Below are positions 43,944-54,605 of a DNA stretch of 64,000 nt, piece by piece; position 1 is the first letter of the stretch, and each line of letters starts with the position of its first letter. The stretch is from Variovorax davisae (lineage in GTDB: Bacteria; Pseudomonadota; Gammaproteobacteria; Burkholderiales; Burkholderiaceae_C). The translations under genes and the position numbers were made by a program. The notes beneath the pieces are model-generated. The model was given only the letters and a program-made list of their open reading frames with translations, had not been told where the DNA came from and searched no databases. Location: contig NZ_JASZYS010000002.1 in the NCBI RefSeq assembly GCF_030316845.1, positions 1-64,000 on the forward strand, written 5' to 3'.

Positions 43944-44378
43944 GTGGTCGTGTTTCAAGGCGCTTCATCGCTCAGTCTGGATGCCAAGGGGCGGCTCTCC
44001 GTGCCGACCCGGCATCGTGACGTCCTGAGCGCGACCGCCGGCGGCCAGCTCACCTTCACCAAGCATCCGCACGGCTGCCTGATGCTGTTCCCGCGCCCGG
44101 AGTGGGAGAAGTTCCGCGAGCGCATCGCCGCGCTGCCGATGTCGGCGCAGTGGTGGAAGCGGGTCTTCCTCGGCAACGCGATGGACGTCGACATGGACGG
44201 CACCGGCCGCGTGCTGGTCTCGCCCGAGCTGCGCGCCGCTGCCGGCATCTCGCGCGATGCCCTGCTGCTCGGCATGGGCAACCACTTCGAACTCTGGGAC
44301 AAGGCGACCTACGATGCCAAGGAGGCCGAGGCCACCCAGGGCCAGATGCCGGACGTTTTCCAGGACTTCTCGTTCTGA
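43944..44378 (+). CDS. mraZ: Transcriptional regulator MraZ
   Basis: This 144-residue DNA-binding protein consists of two AbrB-like halves ([13 protein letters not shown] and [13 protein letters not shown]). It represses the dcw cluster by binding the repeats at 43860-43899. Start GTG 43944 gives MVVFQGAS; a second GTG at 43950 would give the more usual MFQGAS-type start and is an equally good choice. It is the first gene of the cluster and is followed by rsmH after 8 nt. Confidence 0.95.
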   Translation: MVVFQGASSLSLDAKGRLSVPTRHRDVLSATAGGQLTFTKHPHGCLMLFPRPEWEKFRERIAALPMSAQWWKRVFLGNAMDVDMDGTGRVLVSPELRAAAGISRDALLLGMGNHFELWDKATYDAKEAEATQGQMPDVFQDFSF

Positions 44379-44386
44379 GGCGCGCA

Positions 44387-45313
44387 GTGGAACAGCCGTG
44401 GACCCACACCACCGTCTTGTTGAAGGAAGCGGTGGATGCACTTTTCCCCGAGACCTCGGAGGGCGCGGGCACCTACGTGGACGCCACCTTCGGACGCGGC
44501 GGCCACGCCCGCGCGATCCTCGCGAGGCTGGGGCCTTCGGGCCGGCTGATCGCGTTCGACAAGGACGCGGAAGCGGTGGCCGAAGCAGCGCGCATCGAGG
44601 ATGCGCGTTTTTCCATCCGCCACCAGGGCTTCAGGGACCTGGGCGAACTGCCGCGCGCCAGCGTGGCAGGCCTGCTGATGGACCTCGGTGTCAGCTCTCC
44701 CCAGATCGACAACCCCGCACGGGGTTTTTCTTTTCGTTTCGACGGACCGCTCGACATGCGCATGGACACCACGCGCGGCGAGAGCGTGTCCGAATGGCTC
44801 GCGACAGCCGAGCAGCAACAGATTGCGGAGGTGATTCGTGACTATGGCGAAGAACGGTTTGCTGTTCAGATTGCAAAGGCGATTGTTGCTCGCCGACAAG
44901 AACGGGGCCCAGTTTCAACCACCGCCGAGCTGGCCGAGCTCGTGGCTGGCGCGGTCAAAACCCGCGAGCCGGGCCAGAACCCTGCAACGCGCACATTTCA
45001 GGCTCTTCGGATTTTCATCAACGCCGAGCTTGAAGAGCTGCAACAGGCGCTAGAGGCGAGCCTGGCCGTGCTGCAGCCCGGGGGGCGGCTTGCCGTGATC
45101 AGCTTCCATTCGCTGGAAGACCGGATCGTGAAGCAGTTCATCGCCCAGCATTCGAAGGAGGTCTACGACCGCCGTGCGCCCTTCGCGGCGCCGAAGGCGA
45201 TGAAGCTGAAGGCCCTGGCGCGGGTCAAGCCTTCGAAGGCCGAGGTCGAGGGCAATCCGCGCTCGCGCAGCGCCATCCTGCGCATCGCCCAACGTACGAG
45301 CGAGGGGCTCTGA
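44387..45313 (+). CDS. rsmH: 16S rRNA (cytosine1402-N4)-methyltransferase RsmH
   Basis: This 308-residue SAM methyltransferase (MraW) has the SAM motif [27 protein letters not shown], the [15 protein letters not shown] segment and [14 protein letters not shown]. It modifies the ribosomal P site. The start is a GTG at 44387 ([12 protein letters not shown]); no ATG precedes the conserved HTTVL region. It lies between mraZ (8-nt gap) and ftsL (1-nt gap). Codon usage in 44830-45060 is locally less GC-rich than the rest of the cluster. Confidence 0.96.
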   Translation: MEQPWTHTTVLLKEAVDALFPETSEGAGTYVDATFGRGGHARAILARLGPSGRLIAFDKDAEAVAEAARIEDARFSIRHQGFRDLGELPRASVAGLLMDLGVSSPQIDNPARGFSFRFDGPLDMRMDTTRGESVSEWLATAEQQQIAEVIRDYGEERFAVQIAKAIVARRQERGPVSTTAELAELVAGAVKTREPGQNPATRTFQALRIFINAELEELQQALEASLAVLQPGGRLAVISFHSLEDRIVKQFIAQHSKEVYDRRAPFAAPKAMKLKALARVKPSKAEVEGNPRSRSAILRIAQRTSEGL

Positions 45314-45314
45314 C

Positions 45315-45656
45315 ATGGCCCGCCTCAACCTGCTGCTGCTGATCGCCGTGCTGGGCTCGGCGATGTACCTCGTCCATACCCAGTACATGTCGCGCCAGCT
45401 CTTCACCGAGCTGCACCGCATCGAGCTCGAGGCCCGCAGGCTGGAACTCGACCGTGACCGGCTGCAGGTCGAGAAGCGGGCCCAGGCCACGCCGCTGCGG
45501 GTCGAGAAGCTGGCCAAGGAGCAGCTCAAGATGCGGACCACGACGCCGGCCATCACGCAGTACGTGCGCGCCGACGGCAGCGTGATCCCGGCCGTGGTGG
45601 CGCCCGCGCCCGCCGCGCCGGCGGGCCGCGCCGCACCGTCGAAGGGAGCGCACTGA
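45315..45656 (+). CDS. ftsL: Cell division protein FtsL
   Basis: This 113-residue bitopic protein has a short cytoplasmic end, one membrane helix (about 4-20) and a periplasmic coiled coil (QLFTELHRIELEARRLELDRDRLQVEK). It forms the FtsQLB complex that activates FtsWI. An Ala/Pro-rich tail of ~25 residues follows the coiled coil. The TGA overlaps the ftsI ATG by one base (TGATG). Confidence 0.94.
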   Translation: MARLNLLLLIAVLGSAMYLVHTQYMSRQLFTELHRIELEARRLELDRDRLQVEKRAQATPLRVEKLAKEQLKMRTTTPAITQYVRADGSVIPAVVAPAPAAPAGRAAPSKGAH

Positions 45657-47404
45657 TGCCACGCCGCAGCGTCCAGTACACCACCAGCCCGCTGCTGGCG
45701 AGCAAGACGCCGGTCTGGCGCAGCAAGTTCATCGTCGCCGCGATTGCCGGCGGCTTCGCGCTGCTGGCCGCCCGCGCCGCCTACGTGCAGGTGCTCGACA
45801 ACGCCTTCTTCCAGCGCCAGGGCGAGGTCCGCTTCACCCGCACGCTGGAACTGCCGGCCAACCGTGGCCGGATCCTCGACCGCAACGGCCTGCTGCTGGC
45901 CTCCAGCGTGGTGGCGCCGAGCATCTGGGCGATCCCCGAGGACATCGAGCGCGACGACCCCGAGGTCAAGGCCAAGCTCAGGCAGGTGGCCAAGCTGCTC
46001 GAGATGCCGCAAAAGGAGTTCGACAAGAAGCTCGAGGACGAGGACAAGACCTTCGTCTGGGTCAAGCGCCAGGTCGACGAGCCCATCGCCAAGCAGATCG
46101 CCGCGCTCAACATCAAGGGCATCTACCAGCGCAAGGAATACAAGCGCCAGTACCCCGAGGGGGAGTCGGCGGCGCACGTGGTCGGCTTCACCAATGTCGA
46201 GGACCACGGCCAGGAAGGCATCGAGCTGGCCTTCAACAAGGACCTGGGCGGCAAGGCCGGCTCGCGCCGGGTCATCAAGGACCGCCTGGGGCGGGTGGTC
46301 GAGGGGGTCGGCGAGCAGGTGCCGCCGGTGGACGGCAAGGACATCCAGCTCAGCGTCGACAGCAAGGTGCAGTTCTTCGCCTACCAGAAGCTGCGCGACG
46401 CCGTGACGATGCACAAGGCCAAGGCCGGCAGCGTGGTGGTGCTCGATGCCATCACCGGCGAAGTGCTGGCGCTGGCCAACTACCCGAGCTACGTGCCCGA
46501 CAGGCGCCAGAACCTGACCGGCGAACAATTGCGCAACCGGGCGCTGACCGACACCTTCGAGCCCGGCTCGACCATGAAGCCGATCACGGTCGGCATGGCG
46601 CTGGAGGCTGGCCGCGTGACGCCGCAGACGGTGATCTCCACCGCGCCCGGGCGCATGAGCCTGGGCGGCTTCACGATCAGCGACACCCACAACTACGGTT
46701 CGCTGACGGTCGAGGGTGTGATCCAGAAGTCGAGCAACATCGGCGCGCTCAAGATCGCCCAGAAAATGGCGCCGCGCGAGATGTGGGACACCTACACCGC
46801 GCTCGGGTACGGCCAGAAGCCGCAGATCCAGTTCCCGGGCGCCGTCACCGGCCGCCTGCGGCCCTGGAAGTCGTGGAAGCCGGTCGAGCAGGCCACGATG
46901 GCCTACGGCTACGGCCTGTCGGCGTCGCTGTTCCAGATGGCGCACTCGTACACCGCGTTCGCGCACGACGGCGACGTCATTCCGGCGACCATCCTCAAGA
47001 GCACCGAGCCGGCGGTCGGCGTCAAGGTGTTCTCGGCCCAGAACGCGCTGGCGGTGCGCAAGATGCTGCAGATGGCGGCCGGCCCGGGCGGCACCGGGCC
47101 GCTGGCGCAGACCGTCGGCTATTCGGTGGGCGGCAAGTCCGGCACCGCGCACAAGCAGGTCGGCCGCGGCTACGCGAGCAAGCAGTACCGCTCGTGGTTC
47201 ACCGGCATGGCCCCGATCGAGAAGCCGCGCATCATCGTCGCGGTGATGATCGACGAGCCCAGCAACGGCCAGTACTTCGGCGGCCTGGTGGCGGCGCCGG
47301 TGTTCAGCGAAGTCGTGCAGCAGACCCTGCGCATGATGAACGTGGCGCCCGATCTGGCAGTCAAACCCCTGGTCGTGACCAAGGGTGTGGAAGAGAGCTT
47401 CTGA
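45656..47404 (+). CDS. ftsI: Peptidoglycan DD-transpeptidase FtsI (PBP3)
   Basis: This 582-residue septal class B penicillin-binding protein has an N-terminal membrane helix (about 25-45) and a pedestal domain with RGRILDRNG. The transpeptidase motifs are S305-T-M-K308 (active Ser305), S359-S-N361 and K494-S-G-T497. It cross-links septal peptidoglycan with FtsW, encoded downstream. The ATG overlaps the ftsL stop and its own TGA overlaps the murE ATG. Confidence 0.97.
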   Translation: MPRRSVQYTTSPLLASKTPVWRSKFIVAAIAGGFALLAARAAYVQVLDNAFFQRQGEVRFTRTLELPANRGRILDRNGLLLASSVVAPSIWAIPEDIERDDPEVKAKLRQVAKLLEMPQKEFDKKLEDEDKTFVWVKRQVDEPIAKQIAALNIKGIYQRKEYKRQYPEGESAAHVVGFTNVEDHGQEGIELAFNKDLGGKAGSRRVIKDRLGRVVEGVGEQVPPVDGKDIQLSVDSKVQFFAYQKLRDAVTMHKAKAGSVVVLDAITGEVLALANYPSYVPDRRQNLTGEQLRNRALTDTFEPGSTMKPITVGMALEAGRVTPQTVISTAPGRMSLGGFTISDTHNYGSLTVEGVIQKSSNIGALKIAQKMAPREMWDTYTALGYGQKPQIQFPGAVTGRLRPWKSWKPVEQATMAYGYGLSASLFQMAHSYTAFAHDGDVIPATILKSTEPAVGVKVFSAQNALAVRKMLQMAAGPGGTGPLAQTVGYSVGGKSGTAHKQVGRGYASKQYRSWFTGMAPIEKPRIIVAVMIDEPSNGQYFGGLVAAPVFSEVVQQTLRMMNVAPDLAVKPLVVTKGVEESF

Positions 47405-48912
47405 TGAGCGTGACGACGCTGCACAACCCCGCCGAAGCCGCCCGCTGGCTGCGTTCGCGCGTGCGCGGCGCGCTGCACGCCGACAGCCGCGCGGTCGGCG
47501 CCGGCGATGGCTTCATCGCCTGGCCCGGCGCGGCGACCGACGGCCGGCGCTTCGTCGCCGGCGCGCTGGCCCAGGGCGCCTCGGCCTGCCTGGTCGAGCA
47601 CGAGGGCAGCGCGGCCTTCGGCTTCGAGGGCGAGGCGATCGCCACCTACGCCGGCCTCAAGGCCGCGACCGGCCCGATCGCGGCCGCCTACTACGACACC
47701 CCTTCGGCCAGCATGGACCTGATCGCCGTCACGGGCACCAACGGCAAGACCTCGACCGCCTGGTGGCTGGCGCAGGCGCTGTCGTCCGAAGCCGCCGATG
47801 CGGTGGGCTCGCCCTGCGCCGTGGTCGGCACATTGGGCATCGGCGTGCCGCCCGATCTGACCTACACCGGCCTGACGACGCCCGACCCCGTCATGCTGCA
47901 GCGCGAACTGCGCGGCTTCGTCGAGCGCGGCTTCGGTGCCTGCGCGATCGAGGCTTCGTCGATCGGCATCGCCGAGCGCCGGCTCGACGGCAGCCGGATC
48001 ACGGTGGCGGTGTTCACCAATTTCACCCAGGACCACCTGGACTACCACGGCAGCATGGAGGCCTACTGGCAGGCCAAGGCCGAGCTGTTCCGCTGGCCCG
48101 GCCTGCGCGCCGCGGTGGTCAACATCGACGACCTCCATGGCGCGTCGCTGGTGGCCGGCCTGGTCGAGCAGGGCGTCGGCGCGCTCGACGTCTGGACCGT
48201 CTCGGCCGCCGGCGCCCCGGCCCGGCTGAAGGCGCAGGACATCGGCTACGACGCCGAAGGCCTGACCTTCTCGGTGGTCGAGGACGGCGCGCCGGCCCAG
48301 CGCCTGGCCACCTCGCTGATCGGCCAGTACAACGTCGCCAACCTGCTCGGCGTGATCGGCGCCTTGCGTGCGCTCGGCCTGCCGCTCGAAGCGGCGGTGC
48401 GGGCCTGCACCGGGCTCGACAGCGTGCCGGGCCGCATGGAGCGCCTGAGCCTGCCCGGCCGGCCGCTGGCGGTGGTCGACTATGCCCACACGCCCGATGC
48501 GCTCGACAAGGCGCTGGCCGGCCTGCGCCCGTTGGCACGCCAGCGCGGCGGCGCGCTGTGGTGCCTGTTCGGCTGCGGCGGCGACCGCGACAGCGCCAAG
48601 CGGCCGATGATGGCCGCCGTGGCCGAGACGCAGGCCGACCGCGTGGTCGTCACCAGCGACAACCCGCGCAGCGAGAAGCCGTCGGCCATCATCAGCCAGA
48701 TCCTGCTCGGGCTGGCGCGGCCCGAAGCGGCGCAGGTCGAGCCCGACCGGGCCCGGGCGATCGCCGAGACGCTGGCCCAGGCGCGGCCGGAAGACGTGGT
48801 GCTGCTCGCGGGCCGCGGCCACGAGGCCTGGCAGGAAATCGCCGGCGAGCGGATCGCGTTCTCGGACCGCGCGCATGCGCTCGATGCGCTCACGGCAAGG
48901 AGCGGCGCATGA
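47404..48912 (+). CDS. murE: UDP-MurNAc-L-Ala-D-Glu--meso-diaminopimelate ligase MurE
   Basis: This 502-residue Mur ligase has the ATP loop GTNGKTS and the diaminopimelate-specific motif DNPR (419-422), so meso-DAP rather than lysine is added. Other hallmarks are TTPDP, FTNFTQDHLDYHG and VDYAHTPDAL. Its product is the UDP-MurNAc-tripeptide used by MurF. The ATG overlaps the ftsI stop (TGATG) and the end overlaps murF (ATGA). Confidence 0.97.
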   Translation: MSVTTLHNPAEAARWLRSRVRGALHADSRAVGAGDGFIAWPGAATDGRRFVAGALAQGASACLVEHEGSAAFGFEGEAIATYAGLKAATGPIAAAYYDTPSASMDLIAVTGTNGKTSTAWWLAQALSSEAADAVGSPCAVVGTLGIGVPPDLTYTGLTTPDPVMLQRELRGFVERGFGACAIEASSIGIAERRLDGSRITVAVFTNFTQDHLDYHGSMEAYWQAKAELFRWPGLRAAVVNIDDLHGASLVAGLVEQGVGALDVWTVSAAGAPARLKAQDIGYDAEGLTFSVVEDGAPAQRLATSLIGQYNVANLLGVIGALRALGLPLEAAVRACTGLDSVPGRMERLSLPGRPLAVVDYAHTPDALDKALAGLRPLARQRGGALWCLFGCGGDRDSAKRPMMAAVAETQADRVVVTSDNPRSEKPSAIISQILLGLARPEAAQVEPDRARAIAETLAQARPEDVVLLAGRGHEAWQEIAGERIAFSDRAHALDALTARSGA

Positions 48913-50366
48913 CCGTCGCGCAGGCTGCGACCCCCATGATGACGCTCGGCCAGGCCCTGGCCTGGATTCCGGGCGCCCGGCTGGTCGGCGATCCGGCGAC
49001 GCCGATCCTGCGCGTCCACACCGACACCCGCAGCCTCGCGGCCGGCGACCTGTTCGTCGCGCTGAAGGGCGAGCGCTTCGACGCCAACCAGTTCCTGGGC
49101 GATGCCCGGGCGCGCGGCGCCGTGGCCGCGATCGCCCATGGCGGCCTCGAGGCCGCCGGCCTGGCGGGCCTCGAAGTGCCCGACAGCCTGGCCGCGCTCG
49201 GCGCCCTGGCGGCGGGCTGGCGCTCCCAGTTCGAGCTGCCGCTGATCGCCGTCACCGGCAGCAACGGCAAGACCACCGTGACGCAGATGATCGCGTCGAT
49301 CCTGCGCGCGGCCTGCGGCGAGGGCGCGCTGGCCACGGCCGGCAATTTCAACAACGAGATCGGCGTGCCGCTGACCCTGCTGCGGCTGCGTGCGCGCCAC
49401 CAGCGCTCGGTGGTCGAGCTGGGCATGAACCATCCGGGCGAGATCGCGCGGCTGGCGCGGATCGCGCGGCCGACCATCGCGCTGGTCAACAACGCCCAGC
49501 GCGAGCACCAGGAGTTCATGGCCACGGTGGAGGCGGTGGCGCGCGAGAACGGCGCGGTCTTCGAGGCCCTGCCGCCGCAAGGCACGGCCGTGTTCCCGCA
49601 TGCGGACGATTTCGCGCCGCTGTGGCGCGAGATCGCCCATCGCGGGGCGTCGCGCCGCTGCCTGAGCTTCGGCGACCAGGCCGATGCCGACATCGCCCTG
49701 GTGTCCGCCGACTGGGCCGATGGGGCCTGGCGGGTCGAGGCCCGCACGCCGCTGGGCGAGCTGCGCTTCGGGCTCGGCATCGCCGGGCGCCACAACGTCA
49801 TCAATGCGCTGGCGGCCATCGCCTGCGCGCTCGCCAGCGGCGTCTCGCTCGACCGGATCGCCGAAGGGCTGTCCGCCTTCGAGCCGGTCAAGGGCCGCTC
49901 CCGGGCGATCGCGCTGCGGCTGGCCGACGGACGGGCGATCACGCTGGTCGACGACACCTACAACGCCAATCCCGATTCGATGCTGGCCGCGATCGACGTG
50001 CTGGCCGCGCTGCCGGGCCCGCGCCTGCTGGTGATCGGCGACATGGGCGAGGTCGGAGACCAGGGGCCGCAGTTCCATGCCGAGGTCGGCCAGCGGGCGC
50101 GCGAGCGCGGCATCGACGCGGTGTACGCGATCGGCCGCGAGTCGGCGCACAGCATCGCGGCCTTCCAGGGCGGTGCGGCCGCGGGCCGCCATTTCGACGA
50201 CATCGATTCGCTCAACGCCGCCGTGCGGGCGCAGCTGCCGCTGGCCGGCAGCATGCTGGTCAAGGGCTCGCGCTTCATGCAGATGGAGCGCGTGGTCCAG
50301 GCCGCCGCCGGCTGGGCCGAATCGCAACAACAACAACAAGACAAGGAGGCCGGTCATGGCGCTTGA
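48909..50366 (+). CDS. murF: UDP-MurNAc-tripeptide--D-alanyl-D-alanine ligase MurF
   Basis: This 485-residue Mur ligase adds D-Ala-D-Ala to the tripeptide. TGSNGKTTV is the ATP loop; FNNEIGVPLTLL, ELGMNHPGEI and DDTYNANPDSM are family motifs. The C terminus ends in a run of five Gln encoded by CAA repeats (near 50326-50340), followed by AAGGAGG, which serves the small ORF at 50356. The gene starts by a 4-nt overlap with murE. Confidence 0.97.
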   Translation: MTVAQAATPMMTLGQALAWIPGARLVGDPATPILRVHTDTRSLAAGDLFVALKGERFDANQFLGDARARGAVAAIAHGGLEAAGLAGLEVPDSLAALGALAAGWRSQFELPLIAVTGSNGKTTVTQMIASILRAACGEGALATAGNFNNEIGVPLTLLRLRARHQRSVVELGMNHPGEIARLARIARPTIALVNNAQREHQEFMATVEAVARENGAVFEALPPQGTAVFPHADDFAPLWREIAHRGASRRCLSFGDQADADIALVSADWADGAWRVEARTPLGELRFGLGIAGRHNVINALAAIACALASGVSLDRIAEGLSAFEPVKGRSRAIALRLADGRAITLVDDTYNANPDSMLAAIDVLAALPGPRLLVIGDMGEVGDQGPQFHAEVGQRARERGIDAVYAIGRESAHSIAAFQGGAAAGRHFDDIDSLNAAVRAQLPLAGSMLVKGSRFMQMERVVQAAAGWAESQQQQQDKEAGHGA

Positions 50367-50430
50367 GTCGCGCATCGAGGCCCGTTCGCCCATGCCCCCG
50401 TTCGCGCCGAGGTTCCGCCCATGCTGCTGA
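50356..50430 (+). CDS. 24-codon bridging ORF between murF and mraY
   Basis: This ATG-started ORF follows AAGGAGG (50343-50349) at a 6-nt spacing, the strongest ribosome site in this part of the cluster. It overlaps the last 11 bases of murF, and its TGA (50428-50430) lies 7 nt inside mraY, so ribosomes finishing it could restart on mraY. The peptide begins [12 protein letters not shown] and ends in Cys-Cys; it resembles nothing known. A translational-coupling function is inferred; a functional peptide is less likely. Confidence 0.45.
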   Translation: MALESRIEARSPMPPFAPRFRPCC

Positions 50431-51599
50431 GCCTCGCCCTGTGGCTGCAAAGCCTGTCGCCGGATTTCGGTTTCCTGCGGGTGTTCCAGTACCTGACGTT
50501 CCGCGCCCTCATGGCCTCGTTGACTGCGCTGCTGCTCGGCCTGGCCGCCGGCCCCTTCGTGATCCGGCGCCTGACGGCGCTCAAGATCGGCCAGCAGGTG
50601 CGCAGCTACGGCATGGAGACGCACCTGACCAAGAGCGGCACGCCGACCATGGGCGGCGTGCTGGTGCTGTTCTCGATCGCCTTCTCGACCCTGCTCTGGT
50701 TCGACCTCTCGAACCGCTTCGTCTGGATCGTGCTGTGGGTCACGCTGGGCTTCGGCGCCATCGGCTGGGTCGACGACTGGCGCAAGGTGGTGCGCAAGGA
50801 CCCCGAGGGCATGCGTTCGCGCGAGAAGTACTTCTGGCAGTCGGTGGTCGGACTGGTGGCGGCCTTCTACCTGCTGTTCAGCATCTCCGAGAGTTCCAAC
50901 TGGCGCGTGCTCGAACTGTTCTACGCCTGGGTGCGCTCGGGCTTCGACCTCGACTTCCCGCCCAAGATCAACCTGCTGGTGCCCTTCTTCAAGGAAGTCA
51001 GCTATCCGCTCGGCGGCATCGGCTTCGTGATCCTGACCTACCTGGTGATCGTCGGCGCCAGCAACGCGGTGAACCTCACCGACGGCCTCGACGGTCTGGC
51101 GATCATGCCGGTCGTCATGGTCGGCTCGGCGCTCGGCGTGTTCGCCTATGTCACGGGCAGCGCGGTCTATTCGCGCTACCTGCTGTTCCCGCACATCCCG
51201 GGCTCCGGCGAGCTGCTGGTCTTCTGCTCGGCCATGGCCGGCGCCGGCCTGGCCTTCCTCTGGTTCAACACCCATCCGGCGCAGGTCTTCATGGGCGACG
51301 TCGGCGCGCTGGCGCTCGGTGGCGCGCTCGGCACCATCGCCGTGATCGTGCGCCAGGAGATCGTTTTCTTCGTGATGGGCGGCATCTTCGTGGTCGAGGC
51401 GATCTCGGTGATGGCCCAGGTCGCGTACTTCAAGTACACCAAGAAGCGCTTCGGCGAGGGCCGGCGGGTGCTCAAGATGGCGCCGCTGCACCATCACTTC
51501 GAGAAGAGCGGCTGGCGCGAGACGCAGGTCGTGGTCCGGTTCTGGATCATCACGATGCTGCTGTGCCTGGTCGGCCTGTCCAGCCTGAAGCTGCGTTGA
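50421..51599 (+). CDS. mraY: Phospho-MurNAc-pentapeptide translocase MraY
   Basis: This 392-residue membrane enzyme with about ten helices makes lipid I from UDP-MurNAc-pentapeptide and undecaprenyl phosphate. The catalytic aspartates lie in GWVDDWRKV and [10 protein letters not shown], and the family His motif is APLHHHFE. Length exceeds E. coli MraY (360) mainly through a loop after helix 4 ([13 protein letters not shown]). The start overlaps the bridging ORF. Confidence 0.97.
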   Translation: MLLSLALWLQSLSPDFGFLRVFQYLTFRALMASLTALLLGLAAGPFVIRRLTALKIGQQVRSYGMETHLTKSGTPTMGGVLVLFSIAFSTLLWFDLSNRFVWIVLWVTLGFGAIGWVDDWRKVVRKDPEGMRSREKYFWQSVVGLVAAFYLLFSISESSNWRVLELFYAWVRSGFDLDFPPKINLLVPFFKEVSYPLGGIGFVILTYLVIVGASNAVNLTDGLDGLAIMPVVMVGSALGVFAYVTGSAVYSRYLLFPHIPGSGELLVFCSAMAGAGLAFLWFNTHPAQVFMGDVGALALGGALGTIAVIVRQEIVFFVMGGIFVVEAISVMAQVAYFKYTKKRFGEGRRVLKMAPLHHHFEKSGWRETQVVVRFWIITMLLCLVGLSSLKLR

Positions 51600-51603
51600 C
51601 ACC

Positions 51604-53316
51604 ATGCGCCACCTGAAAGACCTCCACGTCCTCGTCCTCGGCCTCGGTGCGTCCGGCCTGGCGATGGCGCGCTGGTGCGCGCGCCATGGCGCCGTGCTCA
51701 CGGTCGCCGACACCCGCGAAGCGCCGCCGCAGTTGGCGGCCCTGCGCGCCGAGCTGCCCGGCGTCGTCTTCGTCGGCGGACCCCTGTCGGCCGCGCTGGT
51801 CGAAGGCACACCGGTGCGCGCGGTGTACCGCTCGCCGGGGCTGTCGCCGGCCTCGGTGGCGCCGGTGGTCGATGCGGCCCGGGCGATGGGCCTGCCGGTG
51901 GGCGGCGAGCTGGACCTGTTCGCGCGCGCGCTGGCGGACCTGCGCATCGTCGAAGAAGTGCCGGCGATCGAAGCGGTCGTGGCGCCGGAACCGGCCGTGC
52001 CCACGGAGCCCGTGCCCGACAGCGCCGAGCCCGAGTCGGCCGATGCGGCCGATGCGGCCGAACCCGCCCCCGTGCTGCCCGACGACGACGACGATTCGTT
52101 CACGCCGCTGGCCGAGCCGGTGGTCGTGCCGCCGGCGCCCAAGGGCTACACGCCCGCGGTGCTGGCCATCACCGGCACCAACGGCAAGACCACCGTGACC
52201 GCGCTCACCGGCCAGTTGGTCGAGCGCGCCGGCAAGCGTGTCGCCGTGGCCGGCAACATCGGCCCGACCCTGCTCGACACGCTGGCGGCCCGGATGGACG
52301 CCGACGACCTGCCCGAGGTCTGGGTGCTCGAGCTGTCGAGCTTCCAGCTCGACGGCGTGCAAGACTTCGAGCCGACTGCCGCCACCGTGCTGAACCTGTC
52401 GCAGGACCATCTCGACTGGCATGGCGACATGGCCGCCTACGCCGCGGCCAAGGCACGCGTCTTCGGCCGCAAGGGCGTGATGGTGCTCAACCGCGAGGAT
52501 GCTGCCGTCATGGCCATGCGCCCCGCGCCGGTCAAGCTGGCCCGGGGCCAGGTGGCGCGCAGCGTCATCACCTTCGGCGCGGCGATGCCGCTGCGGCCGG
52601 GGGACTACGGCATCGAGCGCCTGAACGGCATGGGCTGGCTGGTGCGCGCACTCGAAGCCGATGAGACGCAGAAGCGCAAGCGCGGCGCCGCCGCGGAGGA
52701 CGAAGAAATCTTCTTCCAGCGCCTGATGCCCGCCAACGCGCTGCGCATCCGCGGCGGCCACAACACGCTCAACGCGCTGGCTGCATTGGCGCTGGCCACC
52801 GCAGCCGGCTGCCAGCTGGCGCCGATGCTCTACGGCCTGCGCGAATACCGCGGCGAGCCGCACCGGGTCGAGCCGGTGGCGATCGTCGGCGACGTCGAGT
52901 ACTTCGACGACAGCAAGGGCACCAATGTCGGCGCCACCGCCGCCGCGCTGGTGGGCCTCGGCGAGGAGCGCCGGCTGGTGGTGATCCTCGGCGGCGAGGG
53001 CAAGGGCCAGGACTTCACGCCACTGGCCGCGCCGGTGGCCCAGTACGCCCGCGCCGTGGTCCTGATCGGCCGCGACGCGCCGTTGATCGAGGCCGCGCTG
53101 GCGGCCACCGGCATCCCGCTGCTGGGCGCCGCCTCGCTGGCCGAGGCCGTGACCTTGGCGGCCGGCCGCGCGCACCCGGGCGATGCCGTGCTGCTGTCGC
53201 CGGCCTGCGCCAGCTTCGACATGTTCCGCGACTACGCGCACCGGGCCACGGTGTTCTGCGAAGCCGTCGAGGCGCTGGCCGACCTGCCGTCGACCCCCGC
53301 GCAGGAGGCGCCATGA
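51604..53316 (+). CDS. murD: UDP-MurNAc-L-alanine--D-glutamate ligase MurD with acidic insertion
   Basis: This 570-residue MurD is ~130 residues longer than the E. coli enzyme (438). The N-terminal domain ([15 protein letters not shown]) and ATP loop GTNGKTT (191-197) are intact, as are [11 protein letters not shown] and [11 protein letters not shown]. The excess is chiefly an acidic, Pro/Ala-rich insertion (about 117-180, with DDDDD) just before the ATP loop, plus a charged loop ([13 protein letters not shown]) in the central domain. The sequence stays in frame and typical in codon use, so it is real coding sequence. The end overlaps ftsW (ATGA). Confidence 0.95.
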   Translation: MRHLKDLHVLVLGLGASGLAMARWCARHGAVLTVADTREAPPQLAALRAELPGVVFVGGPLSAALVEGTPVRAVYRSPGLSPASVAPVVDAARAMGLPVGGELDLFARALADLRIVEEVPAIEAVVAPEPAVPTEPVPDSAEPESADAADAAEPAPVLPDDDDDSFTPLAEPVVVPPAPKGYTPAVLAITGTNGKTTVTALTGQLVERAGKRVAVAGNIGPTLLDTLAARMDADDLPEVWVLELSSFQLDGVQDFEPTAATVLNLSQDHLDWHGDMAAYAAAKARVFGRKGVMVLNREDAAVMAMRPAPVKLARGQVARSVITFGAAMPLRPGDYGIERLNGMGWLVRALEADETQKRKRGAAAEDEEIFFQRLMPANALRIRGGHNTLNALAALALATAAGCQLAPMLYGLREYRGEPHRVEPVAIVGDVEYFDDSKGTNVGATAAALVGLGEERRLVVILGGEGKGQDFTPLAAPVAQYARAVVLIGRDAPLIEAALAATGIPLLGAASLAEAVTLAAGRAHPGDAVLLSPACASFDMFRDYAHRATVFCEAVEALADLPSTPAQEAP

Positions 53317-54605
53317 GCAGCGCGACCGCCGCTACGCCCAACAAGACCGGCCGCTTCAGCGGCTGGTTCAGCCGCGCCAAGAGCGGCATCGATGCCCTGC
53401 CCATGCACCTGCCGGTGCGGCTCGGCAACGCCGGCATGACGCAGACCAAGGCGGCGCCGGTGCGTGTGCTCGGCTTCGACCAGGCCCTGGTCTGGGTCAC
53501 GGTGGCGCTGCTGGCCTGGGGCCTGGTGATGGTCTATTCGGCCTCGATCGCGCTGTCCGACAGCCCGCGCTTCGCCCGCGCCGGCTACAGCTCGACCTTC
53601 TTCCTCACGCGCCACGCCGCCTCGCTGGTGATCGCCGCGATCGCCGGCCTGCTGGCCTTCCAGGTGCCGATGAAGACCTGGGAGCGCGCCGCGCCCTGGC
53701 TCTTCGTCGCCTCGCTGCTGCTGCTGGTGGCGGTGCTGGTGCCGCACGTCGGCATCAACGTCAACGGCGCGCGCCGCTGGCTGCCGCTGGGCTTCATGCG
53801 CTTCCAGCCCTCGGAGCTGGCCAAGCTGGCGATGGTGCTCTATGCGGCCAGCTACATGGTGCGCAAGATGGAGATCAAGGAGCGCTTCTTCCGCGCCGTG
53901 CTGCCGATGGGCATCGCGGTGGTGGTGGTCGGCATGCTGGTGATGGCCGAGCCCGACATGGGCGCCTTCATGGTGATCGCCGTGATCGCCATGGGCATCC
54001 TGTTCCTGGGCGGCGTCAATGCGCGCATGTTCTTCGTCATCGCGGCACTGGTCGTGGTGGCCTTCAGCACCATCGTGGCGACCAGCCCCTGGCGGCGCGA
54101 GCGGATCTTCGCCTACCTCGACCCGTGGAGCGAGGAGCACGCGCTCGGCAAGGGCTACCAGCTGTCGCACTCGCTGATCGCGATCGGCCGCGGCGAAGTC
54201 TTCGGCGTCGGCCTCGGCGGCAGCGTCGAGAAGCTGCACTGGCTGCCCGAGGCCCACACCGACTTCCTGCTGGCCGTGATCGGCGAGGAGTTCGGCCTGG
54301 TCGGCGTGCTGCTGGCGATTGCGCTGTTCCTCTGGCTGACGCGCCGCATCATGCACATCGGCCGCCAGGCGATCGCGCTCGACCGCGTGTTCTCCGGGCT
54401 GGTGGCGCAGGGCATCGGCATCTGGATCGGCTTCCAGACCTTCATCAACATGGGCGTGAACCTCGGCGCGCTGCCGACCAAGGGCCTGACCCTGCCGCTG
54501 ATGAGCTTCGGCGGCTCGGCCATCCTGATGAACGTGGTGGCGCTGGCGGTGGTGCTGCGCATTGACTATGAAAACCGCGTCCTCATGCGCGGAGGCCGCG
54601 TATGA
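53313..54605 (+). CDS. ftsW: Septal peptidoglycan glycosyltransferase FtsW
   Basis: This 430-residue SEDS-family polymerase has about ten membrane helices and a ~55-residue cytoplasmic N terminus. Markers are [25 protein letters not shown], the periplasmic loop with [24 protein letters not shown] and [13 protein letters not shown]. It polymerises glycan at the septum with FtsI. Its last codons and stop (MRGGRV) are part of a 22-bp direct repeat found again before murG. Confidence 0.97.
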   Translation: MSSATAATPNKTGRFSGWFSRAKSGIDALPMHLPVRLGNAGMTQTKAAPVRVLGFDQALVWVTVALLAWGLVMVYSASIALSDSPRFARAGYSSTFFLTRHAASLVIAAIAGLLAFQVPMKTWERAAPWLFVASLLLLVAVLVPHVGINVNGARRWLPLGFMRFQPSELAKLAMVLYAASYMVRKMEIKERFFRAVLPMGIAVVVVGMLVMAEPDMGAFMVIAVIAMGILFLGGVNARMFFVIAALVVVAFSTIVATSPWRRERIFAYLDPWSEEHALGKGYQLSHSLIAIGRGEVFGVGLGGSVEKLHWLPEAHTDFLLAVIGEEFGLVGVLLAIALFLWLTRRIMHIGRQAIALDRVFSGLVAQGIGIWIGFQTFINMGVNLGALPTKGLTLPLMSFGGSAILMNVVALAVVLRIDYENRVLMRGGRV

